64,000 nucleotides of DNA, from assembly GCF_006439335.1 (NCBI RefSeq), contig NZ_SAWY01000020.1, forward strand, positions 62,001 to 126,000, in the 5' to 3' direction. Source of the stretch: Litorilituus lipolyticus. GTDB taxonomy: Bacteria; Pseudomonadota; Gammaproteobacteria; Enterobacterales; Alteromonadaceae. Of this stretch, positions 1-9,924 are shown piece by piece; position 1 is the first letter of the stretch, and every line of letters begins with the position of its first letter. The notes beneath the pieces were generated by a model that saw only the letters and a program-made list of their open reading frames with translations, had not been told where the DNA came from and made no database searches. The position numbers and the translations under genes were made by a program.

Positions 1-3000
1 TGAATCATCCCAACTGGTCATAGTGCCACGTAAGTAAACAAGGGTATCACCATATGGCGCAACATCAGGTGCATCTCGTGTAATACCTGCAGCTAAACCA
101 GCACCTTGTGCGCCTTGCTGCGGCTTAATAAATACTGCCGTGGTTAAAGCAGGTACAGTAAAGGTGCCATCATTCAGCCCTTGACTAAAACTCGCTGATT
201 GCACTGTGCTGTCTGCAGAATTTTGTTGCACTGAGTGCAGCTCAAACCCTTGCGCAGTTAAAATAGTATGCGATTGTTCACTGTTACTACCATTGATAAC
301 AACAACTATGGCATCATTTTCACTATCTAAATCAGTTAAACCTGTACCATCGTCAATACTCATCACAATCAAACCCGCCGTTTGCTTGCTACCGGTATTA
401 TGAAAACCAACGCGTTCAAGCACTGCTTGCTCTGTTGTTAATTTAAATAATGGGCTAGCTGCACGTATGTTCATAAACTCTTTGAATATTGCCGAAGAAA
501 ATGCAATATCTTGACTCATGGGCTGGGTTTCAAGGTTGTTGTTTAAGGTCGACATTTGTGTCCATTTGCCTTGATTATCCTGTGCCAACGGTAAACCAAC
601 ATTCCAGTTTGAAGTTTGCATAGTAAAGTCGATTCGGTTAAACCAATCACCAGCATCATAAGTATTTCTATCGAGTGACTTAGAACGTATTAAATCACCA
701 CCCAATTGTAAAAAGGTTATGCCTTGGCTCATTAACGGTAATGTACCTGCTATGTTTTGCATACGTACGCGCTCTGCAATACTTTTCTCTGCTTCAATAC
801 CATATTGCAGTTGATCCCATAAGGTTTCATTATCATGCTTTGAGACATAATTAATGATATCAGCAGGGTCTTTTGCATAAGAAGGGTGATTTGCAAAAGT
901 ACTTGCTAATTTAATATTGTCATTTCTATCTTGCAGTGAATAATTAGCTAAAGTACCAGCGAGCCCTAATCGCATAATATCTATATCAGCAAGGTTAGGT
1001 GAACTATTAAATAAAGTCGCACTTCTGATAACATCGCGTGGGCGATCATTAAAGGTACCTACTTCACTACCAGCCATATTGTTCTGCTGTGCTTGCAGGT
1101 AGCCTCTGTCGGTGCGTGTCCAACCTTCACCATAAAAATAATTATCAGCATCAATGGCTTGCACCGCTTCACGCGCAGACAAAATAGAATCCACTGAATT
1201 ATTGCTCATAATATCAAAACGAAAACCATCAAATTTATAGGCCTGTGTCCACAGCTGTAATGAATCTGCCATGAGCTTGTCCATCATAAGGTGCTCTGGT
1301 GCGGTATCTTGACAACAGGTCTCATTAATCACATTACCTGTGGTTAAATCGCGGCGGTGATAGTAACCAGGCACCACTTTATCAAGCACTGAGTTATCCC
1401 ATAAGCCAGAAGAGTTGGTATGGTTATAAACAACATCAAGCACTACGCGTAACCCCATTTCATGTAACGCTTGATTCATAGCACGCATTTCAATAATACG
1501 CGTAACACCGTCAGGATTTGAAGCGTAGCTACCATCAGGAGCTGAAAAGTGTTTCGGATCATACCCCCAGTTAAAGCTATCTAAACCACGCATTACATCA
1601 ACTAACGCCTGAGCACTTTGTGTATTTGGCGAGTAACTTTCCATCACAGACAATAAGGTTGCGCTATTATCTTCAACACCACAAACCGGTGCAGAACTAT
1701 TAAGCGCACATAAATCGGCCACTGTGCTTGTTAAATCGACGGTTTTAGTTTGGTCTTCATTAATACTGGCAATATCATTTACCGGTAAAAATTGAAAGTG
1801 AGTTAAACCTGCATCTACGAGTGATTTTAAATGCTGTACAGGTACTGAGTTTTCTTCGGTAAAAGCAAGGTATTTTCCTCGATTTTCAACAGAAGTGCTC
1901 TCATCAAAAATACTAAAATCACGAATATGACCTTCGTAAATAACCGCATCTTCTGGGTTAGCAATAGTTGGCACAATATGTTCATCCCAACCAGCAGGTT
2001 TCAAATCATCATCGGCTAAATTTACAAATTGCGAAAATTCACCATTGGTTGATAACGACACTGAATACGGGTCAGTAGCTTCAATAGTTTCAAAGCTTTG
2101 ATTTTGTGGATGATAAACGTTTAGTTCATAGCGATAAAACAACCTATCATTTGAGTTACTTAATTCAAGTGACCAAAGACCTGTTGTTGAATCGAGTGTC
2201 ATTGCATGAGTGGATAATAAACTTTTATCTGCATTATATATTTTAAGATTAACTTGTTTGGCTGTTGGTGCCCATAAAGCCGTTGAGATGATATCTCCAC
2301 TGTAACTCAAACCTAGGGTAGCCTCATCAGCATCGCTATTACCTTGGGTGTATAACGCATCAAGAACACGTGGAGTTTGTACATAAGTTGCCGCAAGCAC
2401 AGTATTGGCATTATCGTAAGCAATAGCCAGTAACTTACCCGTTAACATTTGCTTAGCTTTGCCTGCATCGACTGAAGTGGCAACAAATGCAGATAGCGCT
2501 TGATAACGCGGCATGCCAAGTTCTACAGCATTATTTTCTGCCTGCTCCAAGAATTCGATATAGTTATCACCTGCTATGCCTGTTTCGCCATCGTAGCCCA
2601 ACTCATCAACATCGCTACTATAAACACGCACTTTACTGACGCTAGCATTAGTGTTTACCTGCCAGAAAACAGACTCAGGGTTTACCCAATGTGCTGCGGT
2701 ATCAGCAATTAAGGCTCCGCTAGGGTATAACGTTGGTTGGCTATATAATTCGTTAATCCCTGATAATGTCCAGATCATTCGCTCGCCGGTTAAGTCAGCT
2801 TTATGATCGATACCACCAATGTCTTTATCATCCCCTTTATGAACAATAAAATTCGCACAGTCACTGCCATTGCCTTTTAAATCAATAAGCCAATAGGCGC
2901 CATAGTTTGGATCTACTCCCGATTGAGCTTGCCCTGTAGCCCAATCTGTTCCAGCATCACTGGCAAAATCTGCATAGGCGTCACATTCAGCGTTGTTCCA

Positions 3001-3492
3001 TAAGTGCAGTACCCATTGTGAGTAGCTCGCATCTGGACGGTTATAAAAAATAACTAATTGATTATCACCTGCACTAACCACTGGTGTAGGCAAAGCATTA
3101 GGATCTGAAATATTTACAACTAAACTCTCTTCTGCACTGGCATTACTGGAATCAGTTACCGAAAATGATGCCGAGAATTCACCTACATTTGGATAAGTAA
3201 TAGAAGTCGAAGTTGTTCCTTTACAATCAGCTATAGTGACATCATCTAACTCACCACCTGGCGACAACACACAGGAAAGCGCGTCGTTATCACTGTCTGA
3301 AACAGACCATGAAAAGGTGACGGAAAAGTCATTAACTGCCGATGAAAAATCACTAATCGTGGGAGCATTATTTACAGGAGGAGGATTAACAACAGGGCTA
3401 TCATCTCCACCGCCCCCGCCACCACATGCAGCTATCGTTAAGCTTAAAGAAGTACAAAGGAGAACCTGTTTAACACTGGCTGTTATTTTCAC
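1..3492 (-). CDS. pulA: Pullulanase (GH13), outer-membrane lipoprotein, 3' end beyond window
   Basis: Debranching enzyme that hydrolyses alpha-1,6 links of pullulan and starch. The reading frame is open from a GTG at 3492 to the left edge (1164 codons, C-terminus missing). GTG is chosen because AGGA sits 7 nt upstream and an in-frame stop lies just before it; the nearby ATG (3497) is out of frame. A signal peptide ends in lipobox IAAC followed by a Gly run, so a lipid anchor is expected. Next come a cadherin/PKD-like stretch, a CBM41-like module (WNNAEC, YGAYW, DCANF), a CBM48-like region and the GH13 barrel. Motifs are VVYNHTNSSG, FDGFRFDIMSN (nucleophile D760), FYGEGW (acid E789) and SKHDNETLW (D887). 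The last residues before the edge (VYLRGTMTSW) begin a module like those in the neighbouring lipoprotein. An ATACGTAT palindrome lies 75 bp upstream. Confidence 0.93.
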   Translation of the reverse strand, partial: MKITASVKQVLLCTSLSLTIAACGGGGGGDDSPVVNPPPVNNAPTISDFSSAVNDFSVTFSWSVSDSDNDALSCVLSPGGELDDVTIADCKGTTSTSITYPNVGEFSASFSVTDSSNASAEESLVVNISDPNALPTPVVSAGDNQLVIFYNRPDASYSQWVLHLWNNAECDAYADFASDAGTDWATGQAQSGVDPNYGAYWLIDLKGNGSDCANFIVHKGDDKDIGGIDHKADLTGERMIWTLSGINELYSQPTLYPSGALIADTAAHWVNPESVFWQVNTNASVSKVRVYSSDVDELGYDGETGIAGDNYIEFLEQAENNAVELGMPRYQALSAFVATSVDAGKAKQMLTGKLLAIAYDNANTVLAATYVQTPRVLDALYTQGNSDADEATLGLSYSGDIISTALWAPTAKQVNLKIYNADKSLLSTHAMTLDSTTGLWSLELSNSNDRLFYRYELNVYHPQNQSFETIEATDPYSVSLSTNGEFSQFVNLADDDLKPAGWDEHIVPTIANPEDAVIYEGHIRDFSIFDESTSVENRGKYLAFTEENSVPVQHLKSLVDAGLTHFQFLPVNDIASINEDQTKTVDLTSTVADLCALNSSAPVCGVEDNSATLLSVMESYSPNTQSAQALVDVMRGLDSFNWGYDPKHFSAPDGSYASNPDGVTRIIEMRAMNQALHEMGLRVVLDVVYNHTNSSGLWDNSVLDKVVPGYYHRRDLTTGNVINETCCQDTAPEHLMMDKLMADSLQLWTQAYKFDGFRFDIMSNNSVDSILSAREAVQAIDADNYFYGEGWTRTDRGYLQAQQNNMAGSEVGTFNDRPRDVIRSATLFNSSPNLADIDIMRLGLAGTLANYSLQDRNDNIKLASTFANHPSYAKDPADIINYVSKHDNETLWDQLQYGIEAEKSIAERVRMQNIAGTLPLMSQGITFLQLGGDLIRSKSLDRNTYDAGDWFNRIDFTMQTSNWNVGLPLAQDNQGKWTQMSTLNNNLETQPMSQDIAFSSAIFKEFMNIRAASPLFKLTTEQAVLERVGFHNTGSKQTAGLIVMSIDDGTGLTDLDSENDAIVVVINGSNSEQSHTILTAQGFELHSVQQNSADSTVQSASFSQGLNDGTFTVPALTTAVFIKPQQGAQGAGLAAGITRDAPDVAPYGDTLVYLRGTMTSWDDS

Positions 3493-3566
3493 AACATAAT
3501 CCTATTTTTATAATCGTTATAAGGTTAGCTTCATGCTATCGGTTTGCTTAAATGCTGAACAGGGAT

Positions 3567-3580
3567 TACATACGTATTCA
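3567..3580. promoter_or_regulatory. LacI-type operator upstream of pullulanase
   Basis: The 14-mer TACATACGTATTCA is a near-perfect palindrome centred on ACGT. It is one of seven ATACGTAT sites in the window, all lying before starch-utilisation genes, and sits about 75 bp before the pullulanase start. Binding by the LacI-family protein at 26130-27152 is inferred. Confidence 0.75.
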
Positions 3581-3604
3581 ATCAGTCAATTTTAATTTTC
3601 AATG

Positions 3605-3642
3605 CAAAAAAAAGAGTGTTTCTAAAATAGAAACACTCTTTT
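3605..3642 (-). terminator. Rho-independent terminator of the 864-aa lipoprotein gene
   Basis: A 15-bp perfect stem (3610-3624 with 3628-3642, loop of 3) is followed on the minus strand by a run of eight T, about 50 bp after the stop of the lipoprotein gene. It separates that gene from the pullulanase promoter. Confidence 0.9.
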
Positions 3643-3694
3643 AATAAAGCTATAAAGAGAAAGTAAGCATGAACTTACATCCTTGTTACAGTGA

Positions 3695-6289
3695 TTATTT
3701 TGCGGTAACTGTCATCGTTTTTGTTACGCCATCTTCAAAAGAAAATACGTAAGTACCTGCAGGTAAATCAATACCGATGTTATTGTTAGTTTGAGCAAGC
3801 TCTAAGGCAACTCCAAGTTCAACTTTAGTGCCTGCAACTTCAACACCATAGTTATAACCTAATGAACCACCCCAACCTTCGTCAGCTACTTTAAACTCAC
3901 CAGGGCCAGAAATAGTCACTTCCATTGAGTAAGTACGTGAAGCCTCAGCTGTATTGCCTGAGTCAGTGCCCATGAACATTAATTGGTTTGCATCTGATGC
4001 ACCCCAGTCAGTAATGCTGCCACGTAAATATAGCGGCGCTTCTGACACTTTAACAACAGGGTTGGCCGTATCAAAGTTAACTTCAAATTTGTACGTAGTC
4101 GACTTGTCAACAACAACACGCATGTTACCGCCATCATCAGTCACAGTTATTGCATCTGAATCAGTTGACATTGCTACATCGTTAAAACCTAAGTTTACAA
4201 CGCCCCAAGATGCATCAGCAAACTTAAAGGCATGGTTTCCGCCAGCTTCTAAGCCATACAATACGCTATAGCTACGTTCATTGGCGTTCCACATAACTTG
4301 GTCTGCTTCTGGTGATGACCAACCATTAATAGAGCCACGTACAAACACTGGTGTTGTACCAAATGGTAATGCTGGCTTAATTTCGATAGTCGGCATATCA
4401 GGGTTAGATAAATCTAAAACAAAGTCGTACTCTGCAGCACTGTCTGGTGTAAATGATAAGGCACCGCCGTCACTTTCAAGTGCTAAAGGTGTACTTGCTG
4501 TAATAACATTATCAGTACCAATGGCACCAACAGCAAAACCTGCGGCTTCATCAGCAATAGTAAAGGTATACTCTTCAGCCATTAACGCTTTTCTTAATAC
4601 GTATTGACCATTAGCGCTATATGTTAACTCAATTGTTTCACCGTCAAGGGTAATACTTGGGAACGCAGCCACAGGCACTTCATTAATGGTAAGTTCAACC
4701 GCAGTTGTATTCGAAGCATTGACTAAAAATTGATAAATCTTCTCTTCTGCCATTTCAACAGACATGTTTTGACCAACGCCTGAGCCAACAGTCATAGTAA
4801 TTGTTTTACCAACACCTGACTGATCACCACCTTTAATGCTACCGAAACTTGCTGGTTCAGACCAACCTTCATCAGCAACTTTAAACTGGTGAATAGTAGA
4901 GCAGTCTTCCTCTTCAGTTACTTCGCAGTCTGTATCATATAAGTAGTTCAATCGATACTGACCATCACCTTGATAAGCAAACATTGCATCTTCTGTTGCT
5001 GACCAACCATTAAAGCCACCTTTAATATATAAGGTAGTATCATCTGGGTTAAAAATTTCAACACATTTAGAGGCTACATCAACAGCACCAACGCCCACTG
5101 CAACGGTATTGTCTGGGCACATCAACTCTTCACCTAGACAAAGCTCACCTGAATCATCAGCAGTTAAGCCCCAACCACATGCTTTTATACCTGACGATGC
5201 TTCAGCACCTAAGTAAGGGTGTTGGTTAATAAGTAACATGCCATCAAGTACGTTTACAGGGAAGTCATCATGAGCGAAAGAGTTTTTATCTAAATTGTGA
5301 AGTACTACGTTCCCCGCAGGGCCAATTGGCATAGTTAAATCACTGTCTGAAATCTTTTTACCTGTTGCTGTATCATTGAAAATGATATTGGCACAATTGC
5401 TGGCATCTTCTAATAAATGTAACTTCCAGTAGTGACCATAGTTACCATCAATACCTTTGTTGTCATTCGCATAGGTAGAGTTAGAACCCCAACTTGCAAT
5501 ACTGTCATCTTGGTAGGCGGTACAATCGTCATTGTTCCATGTATGTACTACCATATTTTCATAAAGTGCAGTGTTATCGCCACCATCTACGTGATCTTCA
5601 TGACGATAAAACGCAATAGCTTCATTTGGACCCGCAGTTACTTCTGGATCTGGTACACCTAAAATTGGGTTTTGCTCAGGAACGATACATTCATAAGTTC
5701 CTGACTCATCGATTACTTTATAATTAGGACATGATAAAGGTGGTGTATAACAGATTTCATCACCATCCATCTCTGGCGTCGTGGCATTAACTGCTCTTTC
5801 AATGCGTTGCGATGGGCCTAAATAGTTTGCTGGTGGAATTGCAGCAAACCATGCTTCAAACCATGCATCAAACTCATCACCATAGATAACGTCTTGACCC
5901 TGATCTATTTTAAATGCGCGTGCTTCTTCTTTAGCAATAGCTTGACGCTCTTGCTCTTCTAGGGTTAACCCTAAAATGCTATATAAATCTAAATCTTGAT
6001 ATTTAAATTCGGCTTCCCAAGCTTCTTCATCAAAGTCATCGCCTTGTTCTGCTTCTGCTGCAGCTTTTGCCTCTGCTTTAGCCGTGGCTAAATCAGCTTG
6101 CTCTTTATCTGATAATGGGTATGAATCAGGACTTGCGATTTGCACAATCGAAGGACTCTTACACCAAAGACCTACCTCTTTGAATACGTCAGTTATTTCA
6201 GGCTGATCTTGATCACTACCACAGCCAGTAAGTGCGGTACTTACGGCAATAACAGACCCAAGCATGAGGGGCTTAAAATTATATTTCAT
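3695..6289 (-). CDS. Multimodular starch-binding lipoprotein (CBM41-like plus four beta modules)
   Basis: An 864-residue protein without a recognisable catalytic domain; probably a surface or periplasmic starch-binding lipoprotein. The signal peptide ends in lipobox LTGC (Cys23). Residues about 45-170 are acidic, Ala/Glu-rich and helical (a stalk?). Residues about 225-345 match the CBM41-like module of the pullulanase next door (WNNDDC, YGHYW, NCANI). Four modules of about 105-120 residues follow, at roughly 419-538, 539-645, 646-750 and 751-864. Three open with a shared [VL][YF][VIL][RK]G-x3-[GD]W motif and carry FKVADEGW or FKFADASW; the second is divergent. The tandem plan recalls SusE/SusF of Bacteroidota, but homology is not claimed. 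It lies between the pullulanase and the TonB receptor. Start: ATG with GGAG about 10 nt upstream. Confidence 0.82.
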   Translation of the reverse strand: MKYNFKPLMLGSVIAVSTALTGCGSDQDQPEITDVFKEVGLWCKSPSIVQIASPDSYPLSDKEQADLATAKAEAKAAAEAEQGDDFDEEAWEAEFKYQDLDLYSILGLTLEEQERQAIAKEEARAFKIDQGQDVIYGDEFDAWFEAWFAAIPPANYLGPSQRIERAVNATTPEMDGDEICYTPPLSCPNYKVIDESGTYECIVPEQNPILGVPDPEVTAGPNEAIAFYRHEDHVDGGDNTALYENMVVHTWNNDDCTAYQDDSIASWGSNSTYANDNKGIDGNYGHYWKLHLLEDASNCANIIFNDTATGKKISDSDLTMPIGPAGNVVLHNLDKNSFAHDDFPVNVLDGMLLINQHPYLGAEASSGIKACGWGLTADDSGELCLGEELMCPDNTVAVGVGAVDVASKCVEIFNPDDTTLYIKGGFNGWSATEDAMFAYQGDGQYRLNYLYDTDCEVTEEEDCSTIHQFKVADEGWSEPASFGSIKGGDQSGVGKTITMTVGSGVGQNMSVEMAEEKIYQFLVNASNTTAVELTINEVPVAAFPSITLDGETIELTYSANGQYVLRKALMAEEYTFTIADEAAGFAVGAIGTDNVITASTPLALESDGGALSFTPDSAAEYDFVLDLSNPDMPTIEIKPALPFGTTPVFVRGSINGWSSPEADQVMWNANERSYSVLYGLEAGGNHAFKFADASWGVVNLGFNDVAMSTDSDAITVTDDGGNMRVVVDKSTTYKFEVNFDTANPVVKVSEAPLYLRGSITDWGASDANQLMFMGTDSGNTAEASRTYSMEVTISGPGEFKVADEGWGGSLGYNYGVEVAGTKVELGVALELAQTNNNIGIDLPAGTYVFSFEDGVTKTMTVTAK

Positions 6290-6510
6290 GAGTTTATAAC
6301 TCCATTAACTATATGGTTTTAGTTTATGTGCATATAAGTTTGTTTTGCATGCCCTTGATTTAATAGATACTAACTCATTAAACCTTACTTCGCTGCCTAA
6401 GTAGGGAATACAATATGTTACTCAAGATTCCGATTTATTAATTTGTGTAACACCTTAAAGCTACACAAAGACAACAAACATGTATATATAGCAAAGCCTC
6501 TGAATAGCAT

Positions 6511-6524
6511 TGAATACGTATGCA
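6511..6524. promoter_or_regulatory. LacI-type operator, distal copy, TonB receptor promoter
   Basis: TGAATACGTATGCA, identical to the copy 30 bp downstream. The 30-bp centre spacing is close to three helical turns, so two dimers could bind one DNA face. Regulator identity is inferred. Confidence 0.78.
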
Positions 6525-6540
6525 TGACAATGCTGCCTTA

Positions 6541-6554
6541 TGAATACGTATGCA
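6541..6554. promoter_or_regulatory. LacI-type operator, proximal copy, TonB receptor promoter
   Basis: TGAATACGTATGCA, second of the pair, about 60 bp upstream of a TATAAT hexamer and 200 bp before the receptor start. Confidence 0.78.
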
Positions 6555-6752
6555 TTTAACATTTGCTTGTTTTTTGACTAACTTGTTCATACACTAAATT
6601 TGCTTGCCTAGTTCTATAATAAGAAAAACTAAATAAAACAACACTATAGTGTATATAAGAAATAAATTCCGATAATAAAAGAAAGCAACTACACATTGCG
6701 ACAATGCAAAACATTTAGCATAAATACACTTTGTATTTATTAAGGAATACAC

Positions 6753-9734
6753 ATGAAAAAGTTTAATCTCAGTGCTCTGTCTATTGCACTTATGATAGGT
6801 GGAGTACAGCTCGCTGCAGTGCCAAGCTTTGCTTATGCTGCTGAAGCAGAAGCAAGTACAAACGCAGAAGACTCAACGAAAAAAGAAGATGATAAAAAAT
6901 CCGTTGAGGTCATTGAAGTAACAGGTTTTAGAGGCAGTGTAATTAAATCACTGAATACAAAACGATTTTCAGATACGGTAGTAGACGCTATCTCTGCTGA
7001 TGATATTGGCGGCTTACCTGATGTTTCTATTGCCGACTCATTAACACGTTTACCTGGTGTTACTTCTGTACGTATAGATGGTCAATCAAGTGAATTGAAC
7101 GTTCGTGGTTTATCTGGTGGCTTTGTTTTTTCCACCTTGAATGGCCGTGAAATGGTATCGACCAGTGGTGGTCGAGCAGTACAATTTGATATTTTCCCGT
7201 CTGAACTAGTCTCACAAGCGCAAGTATACAAATCTCAAAAAGCATCTTTAATTGAAGGTGGTATCGCCGCAACCATTAACTTAGAAACTGCCAATGCTTT
7301 AGACAATGACGAAGATCATTCATTCCGTGCGTCTTTACACGGTAACTACAATGAAGCAGCAGCAGACAATGAAGATTCAGACACCTTTGGTCGCCGTTTA
7401 ACACTTTCTTACCAAGGTAAATACCTTGATGAAACTTTAGGTGTTGCAGTAGGTTGGGCGAATATGTTCCAACCAACCGTTTCAAGCCGTTTTGTAAACT
7501 ACCAATTTGATAAAAGAGATTTATCTGCAGCCTATGATGGTGCACCAGAGGAAATATTAGTTTCTTCCGGATTTGAAATTAATGAGCGTGGCGGTGAAGA
7601 CAAGCGCGACGCCGTAGTATTAGCACTAAACTGGGAACCAAGAGATGATTTAAGGTTCCAATTTGATGGCTTCTATTCAAAATTTGATTCAGAAAAGTGG
7701 GATCGTGGTCTGCGTGTTTCAGGCATTAATAATATTGCCGTCGCTGGTTCTACACTTTTATTAGATAACCCATTAATGGCTAATGGTGCTCTTGTTGGTG
7801 GAACTCTTTATCGAGACCGTGACGGCACAGCCGCAGCTCCTCCATTTCCGGGTTCTTCTAGAGATTTAAATATTCAAACTCAAGCTGATGATAATACTAC
7901 TGAAAGTGAAATGAAATCTTTCGGCCTTAAATCTGAATGGGATATTACTGATGACTTGACTATGGTTGTTGATTTTTCTCACTCAGAAGGTAGCGAGACC
8001 TACAAAGATCAGGTTATGCGTATGGCCTACTTTGAAGACTCTAGTGCAGAATATCCAGTAATTGATGACAACATCATCTTGAAGTATCAACTTAATGGTT
8101 TAAATAACCCTTACTTAGAGTTTAATCAAGATTTTACTGATACTGCCCATATGATGGTTACCAGTGCAGAATCATACCCACATTATGAAGATAATTCGTC
8201 TGATGCCATTCGTGTAGATTTTGCTTACCAATTAGAAAGCGAAGTATTTAGTTCAGTTGAGTTTGGTGCGCGTGCATCACAACGTGAATACGAAGTAAGC
8301 CGTGGCCGCTTCTTATACGGCACCACAGACTACAACATGCGAAATGGTCAATATCTTACTTTTGGTACTGACGCTGATGGTAATACCATCATTGTTGATA
8401 ACTTTGCACCATTTGCTTTAGACAGCACTAATTCTACAGTAACAAGTATTGGTGGTGATTTATCGGGTATGCCGAATTTCTTATCTGTTGATAATGACGC
8501 TATTTTAAATGCATGGATCCCTGGTGTTGACCGTACTCCTGTTAGAACGTGGGAACATGATTGGACGATGACGCAAGGCAACTTAGTTGAAGAAGATGTC
8601 TTAGCTGCTTACTTCCAAATTAATATCGATGCTGAGGTATTTGGCTTACCGGTAACAGGTAACGTGGGTGTTCGCTATGTTTATTCAGATCAAAGCAGTA
8701 CAGGCTTAGTCAGTGTTGGCGCAGGAAATGGTGACCCAATTGCTGATGATTTGGGTGAAATCAATAACAACTGGCAACGTAAAAAAGTAGGCGATAGCTA
8801 CAGTGATTTCCTACCTTCATTAAACCTAAACTTTCAGCTAAGTGATGATGACCAATTACGTTTTGCATACGCAAAAGTAATGTCTCGCCCAGATATGCCA
8901 ACAATGGCTAACAGTGGTAACTTTGACTGGGTTGAAGATAAAGACGAAGGTCGTTATCAAATCAACTTAAATAGTTCAACTAGCCCATTCTTACGCCCAT
9001 TTTATGCAAATCAGTTTGATTTATCCTATGAGCATTACTTCTCTGAAACTGATGGCGCCTTTGTTTTTGCTGTTTGGTATAAAGACATAGAAAACATGGT
9101 TGGTGATGCTGAAGATAAAAACTTCGACTATGAAGCCGCAGGCATTGAAGTACCACCGACACCAGAAAACAAACTATATGACCCAATTACTGGTGAGCTA
9201 ATAGATTACGCTAATGGTACATACTGGCATGCTGAAAATAACGCTGATGCAGGTTATATGCGTGGTGTAGAAATTGGTTATACCCAAACATTTAGTTTCT
9301 TGCCGGGCTTATTATCAGGCTTAGGTGCTAACGTGAACTTCTCTTACACAGACAGCGAAATTCAAGTGGAGTCACAAGTACCGGGTGAAGATGGTGCTCC
9401 GGGTCCTATTGAAGGCCTGTCGCCACGAGTTGTAAGTGCAACCTTATTCTACGATTGGGAAGAGAAACTATCACTTCGCTTTAGCGGTCGATACCGTTCA
9501 GCTTATTTAAGCCAACAAATCGCTATTGGTAGTGCACAGTCAGCTTACTTTGATGAAGAAACCATTTATTCAGCGCAAGCGTCATATAACTTCACTGATA
9601 ACTTCCAAGCAGTTGTTTCAGCGGATAATATTACCGATGAGCCGAATATCTCATACTTTGGTGATACCTCAAGAACGGGTACTATCCAATACTTCGGTCG
9701 TACCATCTACTTTGGTGTTAATTACTCGTTCTAA
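6753..9734 (+). CDS. TonB-dependent receptor, probable maltodextrin importer
   Basis: A 993-residue outer-membrane receptor that should import maltodextrins using TonB-transmitted energy. It has a signal peptide (cleavage near residues 28-30), an acidic spacer, a candidate TonB box VEVIEVTG (about 51-58), a plug domain (ISADDIGGLPD, LTRLPGVTSVRIDGQSSELNVRGL) and a long barrel ending in an aromatic-rich strand with terminal Phe (YFGVNYSF). Length and plug style match receptors of polysaccharide loci in Alteromonadales and Caulobacter. Start: ATG with AAGGA 6 nt upstream. Starch specificity is inferred from the neighbouring pullulanase, amylase and glucosidases and from the two operators upstream; it is not readable from the protein. 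Confidence 0.9.
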   Translation: MKKFNLSALSIALMIGGVQLAAVPSFAYAAEAEASTNAEDSTKKEDDKKSVEVIEVTGFRGSVIKSLNTKRFSDTVVDAISADDIGGLPDVSIADSLTRLPGVTSVRIDGQSSELNVRGLSGGFVFSTLNGREMVSTSGGRAVQFDIFPSELVSQAQVYKSQKASLIEGGIAATINLETANALDNDEDHSFRASLHGNYNEAAADNEDSDTFGRRLTLSYQGKYLDETLGVAVGWANMFQPTVSSRFVNYQFDKRDLSAAYDGAPEEILVSSGFEINERGGEDKRDAVVLALNWEPRDDLRFQFDGFYSKFDSEKWDRGLRVSGINNIAVAGSTLLLDNPLMANGALVGGTLYRDRDGTAAAPPFPGSSRDLNIQTQADDNTTESEMKSFGLKSEWDITDDLTMVVDFSHSEGSETYKDQVMRMAYFEDSSAEYPVIDDNIILKYQLNGLNNPYLEFNQDFTDTAHMMVTSAESYPHYEDNSSDAIRVDFAYQLESEVFSSVEFGARASQREYEVSRGRFLYGTTDYNMRNGQYLTFGTDADGNTIIVDNFAPFALDSTNSTVTSIGGDLSGMPNFLSVDNDAILNAWIPGVDRTPVRTWEHDWTMTQGNLVEEDVLAAYFQINIDAEVFGLPVTGNVGVRYVYSDQSSTGLVSVGAGNGDPIADDLGEINNNWQRKKVGDSYSDFLPSLNLNFQLSDDDQLRFAYAKVMSRPDMPTMANSGNFDWVEDKDEGRYQINLNSSTSPFLRPFYANQFDLSYEHYFSETDGAFVFAVWYKDIENMVGDAEDKNFDYEAAGIEVPPTPENKLYDPITGELIDYANGTYWHAENNADAGYMRGVEIGYTQTFSFLPGLLSGLGANVNFSYTDSEIQVESQVPGEDGAPGPIEGLSPRVVSATLFYDWEEKLSLRFSGRYRSAYLSQQIAIGSAQSAYFDEETIYSAQASYNFTDNFQAVVSADNITDEPNISYFGDTSRTGTIQYFGRTIYFGVNYSF

Positions 9735-9758
9735 TCGAGTAGCGTAAACGACAAATAA

Positions 9759-9790
9759 AGTGCAATAGCTAAGGTTATTGCACTTTTTTT
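9759..9790 (+). terminator. Rho-independent terminator of the TonB receptor gene
   Basis: A 9-bp perfect stem AGTGCAATA/TATTGCACT with an 8-nt loop and a seven-T tract, starting 24 bp after the receptor stop. Confidence 0.93.
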
Positions 9791-9924
9791 ATATCAAAAA
9801 CATACTTACCTTCTTACAATTAAATACTTAAGCAATGTAGTAGTTTGTGCCAATACCTTTTAAGATAGCACCTTTTAAGCTAGTGACTTTTCATTGCTCA
9901 TTCAGACAATAGAAAACTAAACTT

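Larger units (their letters stand above)
6290..6752. promoter_or_regulatory. Divergent control region between lipoprotein and TonB receptor genes
   Basis: A 463-bp gap with no gene. It holds two identical operators (6511-6524 and 6541-6554). TATAAT at 6615-6620 could be a -10 for the receptor, but no good -35 lies 16-18 bp upstream, which would fit an activator-dependent promoter. No other structure was seen. Confidence 0.6.

Noticed and set aside
7060..7545. Two minus-strand ORFs opposite the TonB receptor
   Set aside because: Antisense shadows of the plug and early barrel coding region without start signals.
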